From NCBI GenBank assembly GCA_003568945.1, contig BDIP01000107.1, positions 1 through 31,456 on the forward strand: 31,456 nucleotides of DNA, written 5' to 3'. The notes under the pieces are model-generated. The model ran no database searches, had not been told where the DNA came from, and saw nothing but the letters and a program-made list of their open reading frames with translations. Shown piece after piece: positions 1 through 11,300 of the stretch (positions are counted from its first letter, which is position 1; each line of letters starts with the position of its first letter). The translations under genes were made by a program, and so were the position numbers. The stretch is from Kipferlia bialata (lineage: Eukaryota > Fornicata).

Positions 1-5
1 GAGCG

Positions 6-47
6 CCCCCCCCCCCCCCCCCACCCCCCCCCCCCCCCCCCCCCCCC
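6..47. repeat. Poly-C tract at left window edge
   Basis: A run of C broken by a single A at position 23. A similar tract closes the right end of the window. Both are more likely a limit of sequencing or assembly than a biological element, because each interrupts a coding gene. Confidence 0.9.
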
Positions 48-102
48 TCCCCTTCAATACCCCATACCTATCCACTCACACACTATCTCTCTCTCTCTCC
101 AG

Positions 103-254
103 CCTGACACGTGGCTTGGTCTCACCCGTAGGCTCCACGACTACTTTACCGACACTGACGCTGATGAGAAGGGGGTTCAGTTGAAGCCTGTCGTGATTGT
201 CATGGAGATGTGTGAAGGTATCCCTCACAATTATATTCTGCCCTTTCTTGTTAT

Positions 255-285
<31 letters not shown>

Positions 286-2515
286 CCCCAACTCTTCATG
301 TAAATTCCCGTCCATATCGGCATGGAACTCCTTTCTTTCTTTCTTTCGATGGAACTCCCTCTCTGCCTCCCTATACACTGTCTCAAAGTGTCCCACCCCA
401 GGTACCAGTCTGCAGGAGTACTCCAGCAGAAGGGACGAGGGTAGGGTGGACTCGCAGGGCTACCCTCTCCCCTACCCCCCTACCGGCATGCCACACCTCT
501 ACCCCGGGGTGGCACTTAAGGGGCTGCTCAAGATGACTGAGGAGGTAATGAGCAACTCCTTTACTTCTCTCTCACATTGACCCAAGACATAGTTGCATAT
601 ATATATATATATATATATCAATAATTAATATGTACTATCATATGCATATGATAATATATATGTTTTGCTATATATACTATTTACTGACCCTAGATACTGC
701 TGGGTCTGCAGTTCCTGCATGAGAGGAATGTGATACACAGGGACCTCAAGGTGAGTACATATCTATATATATATATATACATAGGTATAAATACAGATTG
801 TATTATTATATACACAGTAACCTCAAGCTGTGTACTACATGTACATGGGTTATGATTGTACTCATTTGGGTATATTTACTTGGATATCATTCTGCCTGGT
901 GACAGGGAACCTGTGCAATATATGATATACACAAAGGTATCAACAAACAGGGGGCGCACCTCATTGCTACATGTACCTTCGGGTCACTCCCTCCCCTCCC
1001 TACATATATATCCGTTCTCTTTAGTGTTCCCATTCCCTGTCACTAGGGTGACCCCCAGTTCAATTGACTCTTTATGGATGTATGTTATACTAACACCCAG
1101 CCCGAGAACATCATGATCCGGTATGATGATGACGATGTACCACACTGCACTGTGGTGGACCTGGGTCTGAGCAGGGTGGACGAGGGGCAGGTATATTTGT
1201 GTATATGTATTCATGTTTCTGTGGTCCCACCACCATACATAAATCATTCTATCCTACTCTTACCCCAAGGATGTTCAGAAGACTGAGGACACTGGCACCA
1301 TTTTATACAGGGCCCCTGAGGTAGGTGTTACTCGTGCTGCTTATGGCAGTGTATATATATGTGTATGTACCATCTACCGGATGTAGTCTGTTTGGTACAT
1401 ATATATATATATATATATGTCCCTGACCTCCAGCAGTTCAGTACCCTCCGTACTCAGTACGGGACAGCAGTGGATGTGTGGGCCCTGGGTATCACCCTCT
1501 CTCAGGTAGAGTCAGAGACATTCTCTTTACCGAGTCCAACGTGTCTTGGATACTAGTGTCTTACCCCAGATTGTCAGTCATGAGTGTGTCCTACACGATC
1601 CCCAGTCGATACCTGACCTGACATTCACACTGGAGCAGAAGAGAGTCAGGTGGTATTCTTGTCACAATCGAGTACAATGTGATGTATACTGTATATCAAG
1701 ATCTGTATCATGTCTCACCTAACCCAGGCGTCTCCTACCTGGGGAGTCAGGTGTCCCTGGGTATGACGAGCTGGTCAACAGTATGCTGGAGGTATACGCC
1801 TTTCTTGTGGCTATACTCGATATTGTTGTATGCATCATAGGATGTCTTTTTGTGTCTCTGACCCCAGTATGACCCTACCCTCCGCCCCACCTGCACCCAG
1901 CTGCTGACTGATGTACATGCACTCATGGCACAAGGGAAGCAGGGACGGACCACACCCACTCTCACTCCCCCCGCCCTCCCTACTCTCGTCCCTGCCCCTG
2001 CTCCACCCCTAGGGGTCCCCCTCCAGAAGTCATACATGGTGGCATATGGTGTGTTCACAAGTGCTGGGAACCTGCCTGTGGTAGAGGCCCTGCTGCACGG
2101 CAAGGAGCATGGGAGTGGCCCGATAGCAGTCATCACCAGGAAGGAGGGTGCTCTCAAGCATGCTGCCACAGGTAGTGTGGAGGTACCTCTCACCCAGAGT
2201 GGGCCAGCCCTTGGTAGGGCCCTGGAGAGTGGTGTATGCATGAGCTCCATGCAGGCCATAGTTGTGTACAAGACCAAGCTGAAGACCCTGTCCAAGGCCA
2301 TGGGTAGAGACCTCACCCAGTCTCTGACCGACGTGTATTGGGGGATGTGGGAGGGCAAGGCTACGTACCAACAGATCGATGACATACCAGTGGTGGTGTA
2401 TGGTACCGTCGACCCTAGTGAGAGGAAGACATATGTCACACTTATCAGGGCATGTCGTAAGACCGCCCTCACCGCAGTGGGGAAGAGGATCGACGCAGCA
2501 GCGGAGGAGAGATGA
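103..2515 (+). CDS. Protein kinase, 5'-truncated, with unrecognised C-terminal domain
   Basis: Nine exons: 103-217, 402-544, 694-750, 1101-1190, 1270-1320, 1434-1505, 1570-1649, 1728-1791, 1868-2515; 439 residues remain in frame to a TGA stop. The N-lobe (glycine loop, catalytic lysine) lies off the left edge. Visible kinase motifs in order are the hinge VMEMCEG, catalytic loop HRDLKPEN split by an intron after K, DLG in place of DFG, YRAPE, and DVWALG. A Pro-rich linker (about residues 250-275) leads into about 160 residues starting SYMVAYGVFTSAG that I do not recognise. Known for the family: HRD and N residues give catalysis, so phosphotransfer is plausible. The activation segment is only 28 residues, the ordinary length, unlike the two paralogs next door. 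The 185 residues between hinge and HRD include a Pro/Tyr-rich insert (about 40-85). Confidence 0.85.
255..281. repeat. CT microsatellite in intron
   Basis: A (CT)n run inside the first visible intron of the left-hand kinase gene, in the polypyrimidine part of the intron. Shorter CT runs lie at 81-100. Confidence 0.8.
597..618. repeat. TA microsatellite in intron
   Basis: An (AT)n run in the second visible intron of the left-hand kinase gene. Similar AT runs sit in introns near 761-780, 1399-1418, 5760-5775 and 8461-8478; they are typical of the longer introns in the kinase genes and absent from the short introns of the large minus-strand gene. Confidence 0.8.
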
Positions 2516-2670
2516 ACGTGTCACTTGACAGTTTCGTATTGAGTATGTGTACAGTAGAATGTAGAATTATATGCCTGATCGTGTATGTGTATATTGTCTT
2601 TGCAAACCTTGCATTTAGAGTCCCCCACACATACATACCACCTCTATCCTAATGCACTCAGTCCTTACCC
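2516..2670. other. Convergent intergenic spacer
   Basis: 155 bases between the TGA of the left-hand kinase gene and the TAG of the opposite-strand kinase gene. It must hold both 3' untranslated regions. I see no open frame or clear structured terminator in it. Confidence 0.7.
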
Positions 2671-5600
2671 CTAAGAATTGCTATGTACCACTACCTTGGG
2701 AAGTATGTACTCCCTCTTCAGCCTATCTGCAAGACTCTCAGCTGCATCAGCAACATCCTCACAGGGACCAAAGCCAGCCGCCTCGAATGGGTTAAACCCA
2801 GACGGCGAAGCGGCGTTCGCCATAGCAGTGATTCTGAAGGTAAGTTGTAGTCAGCATGTTGGAATATACAGAATAGTGATGTTAGAAGTCATATATGGGG
2901 ACTATATTTACACATACCCGTCATCAACCAGCGACGGAAACAGGGGGACAGATGTGTAGGACACTCCTAGTAGCTGGGTGTTGGCTGCAATGATGTCCTG
3001 TTATGAATCAGTCAGTAGGTGGAAGCAATATACACACTATATATAGCACAGAACACCCCCGATAAGCACTCCTCTTGTTGACTATTATAGGATGCCTCAT
3101 CATACCAGATACTCATGACGACAGATACAGTAGACATTCGATACCTGTACGACACTGTCCAGCCCCGGTATCACTAGGCTGTTTTCTTCCAACTTTAGGT
3201 ACCTCACTGAAGTGAACACGGAAATCTACAATAACTAAAACATACTTCTCAGTGTTAACATAGGTGTCTCGTATTCACAGAGTCGTAATTCTGTTTATTC
3301 TATGTCTATATGTATATATATATCACGAATAGACCTACCGTTAGGACAGCAGTCTAGCAGTGTGAGCAGCCTCCCATCTGCTAGCCCACCAGTAGTAATA
3401 CCATTCCCCCTCAGGTCTATGGTCTCAATGTGGCGGAACACTCCTTCCTACAGTCAAAACCTCGATTGCTGGGTGCTAAATATCAATAGATAGTTACCTT
3501 CTCCCTTCTGAGTGTGTCCATGTATGCCACCATATCACAGAATCCCTCCATCCTCAAGGGTTTGTCCAGTCTTCGTAGGCTAAGAGTGCTGCTGGAGTCC
3601 TGGTATACATAGAGATCAGAGTCTTCGTCGTCGCTGTACGGCTCTACCCGAGCCTCTATCTCAAGCACCCTCTCATAGACTCTCTTGCACTCTTCAACTC
3701 GTGACTGCCACGTCTGGACGTCTGACTCAGGTTGGTCCCCATTTCGTAAGGCGCTGAAGGTGATGAGACTCGCTCTTTAATATAGTAACCATGAAGATTA
3801 ACGTCCCACAGCTAGCATGTGTCGTACCATATGTGTGGGCAACTACCAATGTTGGTTCCCGGAAACAAGGAGTAGCGATTATCCAAGTTCTGGATATCCC
3901 GATCCAGGCGACCAAGATGATCTATGCACTAGGATCAGACTTGACAACCGACATAGAGTATACACAGCCAGCGATTACAGATAAGACCAAGTATAATTAT
4001 AGACATCATACACATTTGGGCCTCACCATCTGTCTTCTGCCCTCTTCTGTGCACCGGAGTACATCCTCCAGGGAGGGGGGACCCGGGGGCAGTACCTCGA
4101 TCATGCCCTCCAGGGTGAGTACAATATCCCTCGTGGGTTCTAGGCTGACAATCCTGGCTGTCCAGTAATCCCACTCGGCCTCTGAATTGTCTACACGGGA
4201 ACCATCAGTCGTGTCTGGAGAGAAGAGGTATCCATTGGCTACTACATGTGGACTATGCTCTCCTGTCAGGTATAGGTACTCGGAGTCAAGTGCCGCTATT
4301 CTGCTGTTGAGCCTTTCCATGTCGTCTCTTTCCTAGTGGATGAGACAGAGCTGTGAAAACATCACACACATTCAGAGGTGACCACATCACGAATACTTCC
4401 AGTTGAGTACAGAAGGACCTGCTCACATCACTATAGAGGAACTTATGGAGATGATACAGGGTACCCATACCAGCTGAGTCTTGATCTCCCTGATCCGCTC
4501 CAACAACTCCACACAGGTTGGTCTTTGCGATGGGTCCATCTAGTATGAGATAGAGAGTAGTATGATGCGCACACAGTCACATACATGTCTGGAATCATCA
4601 CTCTCTATAACCGGATTTCTCACCTGAAGCATTGAGTTGATCATGTCAGCTACACCTGCTGTATCGCAGAAGTCCTCTGTTACGATACTGAAATGAGAGG
4701 CATGAACCATGGCAGAAACTATGGCAGACAATGGACCTAGTTCCTCTGTAGATGACGTACAATAGTGTTTCAATAACATTACTACTCTCTTACTCGGTGG
4801 TAACTAGCACACCATATTAACTCACTCACCCACAAGGTTCTTGGAGTTTCGTTCTCAACTCACTCCTACTCACACCCGCAAACACCCAGTCCTTCATCAG
4901 CATCTGGACGTTAGACAAACGTCTTTTGGTGACTCTTGCCTGTGGCAAGTTGCCTCAGTAGGGATACTGTTCTATATGTATCATAGCGAGAGTAGAGAAA
5001 GACAAGGGAATGGGAGGTAGAAAGATGTACTCTACCTGCGAGAACACGAGTCCCAGTGCCCACACGTCACTAGGGTACCCGTAGGATGGGGGCAGGTCCC
5101 AGCACTGGGGGTAAGAGATGTATATACACACACATATATATATGAATATCTATATGTGTACAATGGATGATTCCATGATCAAGTACCCGTCAGAACCCTT
5201 GCTAAGGACTGCCGAAAATAGTGAACCAATATACTTAGAGTGATATGAAAATGTTATCCTACCTCAGGCGCGTTGTAGAGGATGCAACCAGGCACACTCT
5301 CCCCACAGAGGGACTGAAAAGGGTCCTGGCAGTTATACACAGTATCGCTAAAGATAAATGAATGAGAAGAGCGGACTTGAAGAGTACATACACTGTGTCG
5401 TAGAGGCCTCTCCTCGTCAACCTGTCCCGTCTCCTCCCCCTCTACTGTACGTGCTAGGCCTAGGTCTAGAAGGGTCACGTGGACAGGCTGCTCTGGCCGG
5501 CGGAATCCCTCCCCGACCTAGTATCAGCAACAGTACAAAGAGCATGAGTCCTATGCAATGTTACGCGTTGTGCATCTGCTTCGACGCCACACAGGGTCAG

Positions 5601-7535
5601 GTAATATCATATATACTCATACATATATGTTATAATATGTATACAATATTGCTATTGAAAAGAAACTCACCCTTGCCTCCACCTGGTCCTTGGTCTGTCG
5701 GACAGGGGTGGTCATGATGTTGTCTGGCTGACATGTTAGAGTAAGAGAGTGGTATATACATATATATATATATGTAGTGGGTATAAAAATACATAGTTAC
5801 ATGTGTGGTCATGATGTTGTGTCGCTGAATGAGGGAGGTGGAAGAGAGAGAAGGAACAGAAAGGTATAGAACTGGTATTCACATTGCGTATTGTGTACTA
5901 TATATACACATAATTATGTACAGGTACACGTCTTGCCTTGATATCTCTGTGTATGATTGACGCATTGTGCAGGTCGGAGAGAGCCCGTACAGCCTAAGAG
6001 TTAGACAAAGACCACACTATAATTGGTATGCACAATATTGCACGGTGTATACATATATATGTATGGCAGTGCACTCATACCTGTTCCATGATGGGTAGGG
6101 TGTGTGGTATCTGTACCACTGGGGTGTCTCTGTTGGTGTGTCTCTGAATCAGTCCCTCCAGAGTGTCGCCTGGGTGATTAGTGATAGGGCACAAGATATA
6201 TTATACATGTATGAGTATACAAACACTATATACATACATGTCAAAGAGAACACTTTTGGAACTACATCTCAGAGAGACATGGACATATCACAACCACGCA
6301 ACTGCATTGGGTGTACTGTGAACTATGTACCTGACTAATACATGTTTCTATATATACACACATATCTACCCACCCTCTATGAAGTGCATCACAAGCACCA
6401 GCCATCCTGTGAATGGATTGCGTGTCCCATGAGTTGTACTCTTGTGCCACAGGGCATCGGAGTACCTGAGGGGAGACTCAGTTCATGTTTTTATGTACAT
6501 ATGTGTGTGCGCATGTATATGTACACAATGCTCAGCAGGTTGAGTTAGAAGACAATTCAGTACAGACACCCGCTAACACAGAAGAGAGAGTCTTACCTTG
6601 CAGTGTCTGTGTTGACAAACGCCTCAACTGACCTGGGAGTGAGACAGGGAGAGAGGGGGGAGAGTCAGTGGGAGAGAGAGAGAGAGAGAGAAGAACAGGT
6701 CGGGGAAACGGTGAGAGAGAGATATTGAGAGTGTGAGCGTAGGTGTAGGGTTGATACTGGGGGTAAAGGGATATGTATATATATATGTTAGATCTGTTGG
6801 CAGAGACATGCATGCAACCTCACCCTACGACAAATGCAGATGAGTTATGGTAGTCTAGGTGGGCCATTTCTCTCTTCAATTGCTTCTGAGTATCTCCCTG
6901 TATGTGAGTAGGGTTTGATGGGCATCATACATCTGCTGTATATATAAGGAGTATGGATAAGGAGATAGAGCCATGGTTGGGGGGGGGGAGGAGGTTGCTA
7001 GGTATTACTTCGACAGAACCATACCTTCTTATTCGGGGTCTACCAACTTGCATGCGTATGTGTGACCCTCTCTCTCTGCCTGTGGGGTGGGAAGGGGGGG
7101 GTAGAGTGTGACCTTGCCATATATATGCAAGAGCTCTGAGCATACCTTAACGACAACCCCAAACGACCCCTCCCCTAGGACACTGTTGACAGTGTATCGC
7201 TCACTTCATGACCTCTTACTATGATTAGAGTCAAGGGCAGGCAGATACAGTTGAACAATAGTCATAAACATAATCATGTATACTACTTATATATAGAGAG
7301 AGAGAGATGAACCGCCTCTTACATCCACCTACCTCAGTGCAGACAGGTCCAGACCCTCTGTGGATACATTCAGGCCCAGGGTACTGGCATTGGTGCTAGG
7401 GGTGAGTCCTCAGCCTATATATACATGTACATAGTACATAATACATATGTATACTTGCACATACAGTTATGTGCTAGGTATATACCTCGACTGATAATAA
7501 GAAAGATACGACGCATCCGACGACCAGGTAACCAT
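2671..7535 (-). CDS. Protein kinase with C-terminal leucine-rich repeats
   Basis: Twenty-two exons, listed 5' to 3': 7535-7486, 7395-7333, 7203-7146, 7079-7044, 6897-6824, 6632-6597, 6465-6374, 6169-6081, 5993-5937, 5727-5671, 5517-5263, 5104-5036, 4903-4830, 4687-4624, 4539-4471, 4332-4027, 3928-3828, 3753-3498, 3447-3339, 3206-3145, 2997-2918, 2833-2671; 739 residues, all phases consistent. The start MVTWSSDASYL is the only Met that joins in phase. Kinase domain (about 38-381): GEGSFGVVVK, catalytic K in TYACK, helix-C E in LKREMAHL, hinge VMHFIEG, HRDIK-PDN, DLG, YNAPE, DVWALG. Residues 382-602 form a helical/charged linker; 603-686 hold LRR/RNI-like repeats such as IETIDLRGNGITTGGLADG. 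The activation segment (68 residues) is longer than usual. One intron starts with GC. The exon 7079-7044 donor is the least certain, since reading on meets a stop. Likely an active signalling kinase; substrate unknown. Confidence 0.85.
5728..5936 (-). other. GC-AG intron within the catalytic loop of the minus-strand kinase
   Basis: The exon encoding HRDIK ends at 5937 and is followed by GCAAG, not GT; the acceptor CATGTCAG precedes the exon starting PDNIM at 5727. The next GT downstream (in GCAAGACGTG) would put the following exon out of frame. Both paralogs have a GT intron at this exact position between K and P of the catalytic loop, so the site is homologous and only the donor differs. Confidence 0.75.
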
Positions 7536-8315
7536 TAGACGATGGTAGAGGTCCAAAGAGAGAACACTGGCTAGTTGACTGGTTCACGGCGTTGAATCAG
7601 GGTGTAGAGGTGTAAAAAGGAGTGCAAGGTGATCCGTTTCTCCAGGTGTTTCTACTGTCTACAAAGAGTGTACTATTCACTGTGTCCTGCATTGACACCC
7701 ATCTCTGAGGCGAGCAGTACTTACAGGGGATGGTTTGGGGGGGAGAGACAGGGCATGGCCTGGACATCAGTGGACTGGGGTGGGTGGCTCTGTGATGTAT
7801 ACTTGACATGTTGTATACTTTACATATACTGGGCATACATATAGGTGATAAGCAGGTGTTTGGCATCTGTATATGTACCTTCTAACATTGGTGTGCTTAG
7901 ATGTCAGTCGGGTGACGTATATGAGGGTGGGGGGGGGGAGCTCCCGTGCAACTGAACCTACTCTCTCACTCTGTCTCATGTCATGATTACTTGATTGTCA
8001 TATACACGCGGGAGCTCTGCCGCTGCCTTAGTCTGCACTCAATCAAGTACCACCTCTTTCACTCGTGATACATCTAGCCTTGAGTGGATAGGCCATTGAT
8101 TACGCGCGTCTGAGACGGCGTCTCCTACAAACAGTCTATATACTCAGTGTCCCCTCTATAACCAGCCAGCAATAGCAACTGGGTTTTCAGGGTTGTATCT
8201 TCTGAACTATCCCCCCCCCCTCCTCCCCCCCCCAGAATCAAATATGTGTATTATCCACATCATTCATCAATCGTCTTTCTTATCCACTTTTCTTTCCTCC
8301 TCCTCTCACCCTCAG
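7536..8315. promoter_or_regulatory. Divergent spacer between paired kinase genes
   Basis: About 780 bases between the start codon of the minus-strand kinase and the first resolved exon of the plus-strand one. It must carry promoters for both, and probably the unresolved first exon of the plus-strand gene, which has to end in phase 2. One candidate is ATG at about 7729 with a donor at about 7775, but that needs a 540-base intron. A C-rich tract lies at 8211-8233. No recognisable promoter motif is visible. Confidence 0.5.
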
Positions 8316-11300
8316 CCAAGCTTCGCTCATCCGCCACTTCCACATCACGGAGTATCTGGGTGAGGGCAGCTTTGGAATAGTGGTCAAGGTGGGTACAGCT
8401 ATATATGTGTGTTATTTTATATATGCACTGTATCAATGTGCTGCTTGGACATACATACAGAATATATATATATATATACACACGACAGGTTCGAGGAATA
8501 GTGGTCAAGGTGGGTACAGGTGTGTAGGTTTGTTGTGACTGTATCATGAACCGCCTGGATATGTGATGCATCCACAGGATAGATTCCAGATGTTGAATCA
8601 AGAGTGTACATCTCTCATTATAGAGCATACAAAGTGTGTATTTGCTACCAATATCCCCCCCCCAACCAACAGGCTGAGAGAGATGGACACCCATATGCCA
8701 TCAAGGTGGTACAGACAAGACACAAGGTCAGGGGGTATATAGACTGGGTGTGGGTGTGTGGGTGTCCTAATTGCACTGAAGATGAATGACTCACATACAC
8801 TCTCTCCATATACATCAAGAGATATCTTATGTGTCTACTTGTCAATGTGTCACTCCTAGAGTCTGATGTTAGGACAAGAACAGAGACTCCGCCATCAAGA
8901 AAAACATTGAGAGAGAGCTGACTGCCTTACAAGTCAGAGACAGAATAGGGTCACCATTCCTAGTCGGGTATTCTTACTCTGAGAGATAGAGGCTATATCC
9001 TAGTATATGTATTTATTTGCTCCCTATCCCGCCCTCTCTACTTTACTGACTCAGGTCAGTTGAGTCCGGATCCGTCTCTGATGGCAATAGGTGAGAGAAG
9101 AACGCTTTTCTCTCAGTGTTACTATGTGGCACCTGATCCCGCCTCCCACTCCTGACACACCTCCCGTCTCTACCTGTTTAGTATGGTAAGTCACTAACCC
9201 CCAGATCTGTCTCCCTTCGTGCCTTCATAAACAGTGACACACAGAGGTACGGCACACAAAGGTGGAAATGTGTTTATCTGTGGCGTATACTATTTATGGA
9301 TAGTGTAGAGTTTACTCATCTTCCACTATGCATTCATCTAGTCTATTGTATCAATGATGAGTATCCTCCGTTCACTCACATCCAGGTATGGGGGCACTGT
9401 GTGGGACAGACCGCCTAGCAAGGACTCCTTCGTCCCCCTCAACCCCTTCACAGGGTGTCTGGTCATTGTCATGGACTATCTGGAGGGTGTGGTGATATGC
9501 ACAGTACATTCATATACCTACAGTCTCATATTATGTCTATACATGGTAGTGCTGTCTATCTCGCTCACACCCATAGGCGACACCATCCAGACCCTGATCC
9601 AGACACACACACAGAAGGGAATGGCCATACCACACACACTGTCCATCATGGAGCAGGTACACACATACTCTCTCTCACACCATTGACGATGCCCGTCCAC
9701 TATATACGTATATCACATTGACACTGATTGATCTCATTAATCATGGGTGCAGGTATATGATAAGAAGATATTATGCTAGGCCGTATGATATGTTAGAGGA
9801 CGACAGGCACTAACCGATTCTCTCTTTTGTCTCCCTCCTTACTTCAGGCCATCCGGGGGCTGGCTGATTTGCATAGTGCTGACATTATTCACAGAGATAT
9901 CAAGGTCAGCCACTCCTTTACCTCTACAGACACACGTTTATCTCCACATGGGCGTTGGAATGGTGACCATTGCAACAATGGTCTCTTGATGTACACATTG
10001 TCGCTTTTACTCCTGTAGTGTCATTATCTTGCCATTTATCATCTCACCCCAGCCAGACAACATCATTGTCTACACCAACCCGACCAACCCTGAGAGACAA
10101 CAGTACTACACTGAGGTACTTGAGACTCGTCAAATGAGATAACTATCTCCCTAATGTGTGTTGTACCGCCCCACTCTAGGTTGGGGCCGAGATCCCCACC
10201 GACCCTTGTGTGACACGAGCCACATGGGTGGACTTAGGTACTGGCACAGTGAAACTGTATTTCTGAGAGTAGACTCAGCTCTTTAGTATTCCTAGGTCAT
10301 ACTATATCTAACTAACCTCAAAAGGCCTGGCACGCAAGGTACTGACGTCCTCTATGGGCAAGAGGGGTCTCCCCATCGACAAGGTGGCCATTGGCATCCG
10401 CCAGCTGATGCGCATGACCCAGAGGAGTGAGAGGGACTGTAGGTAGGGCGTCTCTCTAGTGTGTTATTGATGCATTGTATACCTAAGTATATCTGCTATA
10501 CACATATGTACATCACATGTCCTTACTAGACATATATATGTTTACATTAACCCCCCAGATATGTGTATGAGATGGCGGAGGGATGCCTGGAGGATGCAGC
10601 ACTGACCATGGTGCAGCTGTCACTGACTACCGACTGTGACACCCAGGTACTATATACACTCCACTCTACATTGTATATGCATACTCTCCACACCTCTTCT
10701 CCCAGATTGCACCTGATGATTGGGTGGCTAGCAGACGCTACGATGACAGTGACAGTGAGAGCACCACCGACGATGATGATGACAGTTGTACAGATGAGAC
10801 AACTGATGCAAGCAGCTATGCAAGTAGCGACGTCAGCAGCTCAGAGAGTGATGAGCTAACTCAGGAGGTAAGAAGTGTGATATACTTGGAATCGGTATAA
10901 ATTTCAATATCTAATATTGCTTTGTATTGATAGCAGGAGCAGGATGCTCCCACCTCTGTCTCAGTCCGGGATGACATGCTGACCCTTGGGATGGGTGAGA
11001 TGCAGGGAGCACCAGGGTGTGAGACATACAACGCCCCAGAGGTATGATATTGCTCTTAGCCTCATACTTCTTTTCTATTACTATTCTCCTCCCGATATTG
11101 TAGATGACATTCATATCTGGTACTCTGATGTGTTGACTTAATACATACTATGAATATTCCCACTAACACTGTAGTGTTTGCTAGTCGATCCGGAGAAGGG
11201 GTATGGCTTCCCGTCAGACGTCTGGGCTCTGGGTCTAGTTTTCTCTGAGGTACGTTGAGTTACCTTCTACTAATAGTCGTATGGTTACCTCTAGTGGTGA

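Noticed and set aside
1925-2472. Long minus-strand frames opposite the left-hand kinase's last exon
   Set aside because: They are shadows of the spliced plus-strand coding frame.
5315-5420. A GT-AG intron (GTATGT...CTTTAG) inside the activation-segment exon of the minus-strand kinase
   Set aside because: It is 44 bases long; removing it would shift the frame and lose the LYNAPE motif.
7597-7866. Minus-strand open frame upstream of the minus-strand kinase
   Set aside because: Rich in Cys and Pro with no domain, and the kinase already has an in-phase start exon at 7535.
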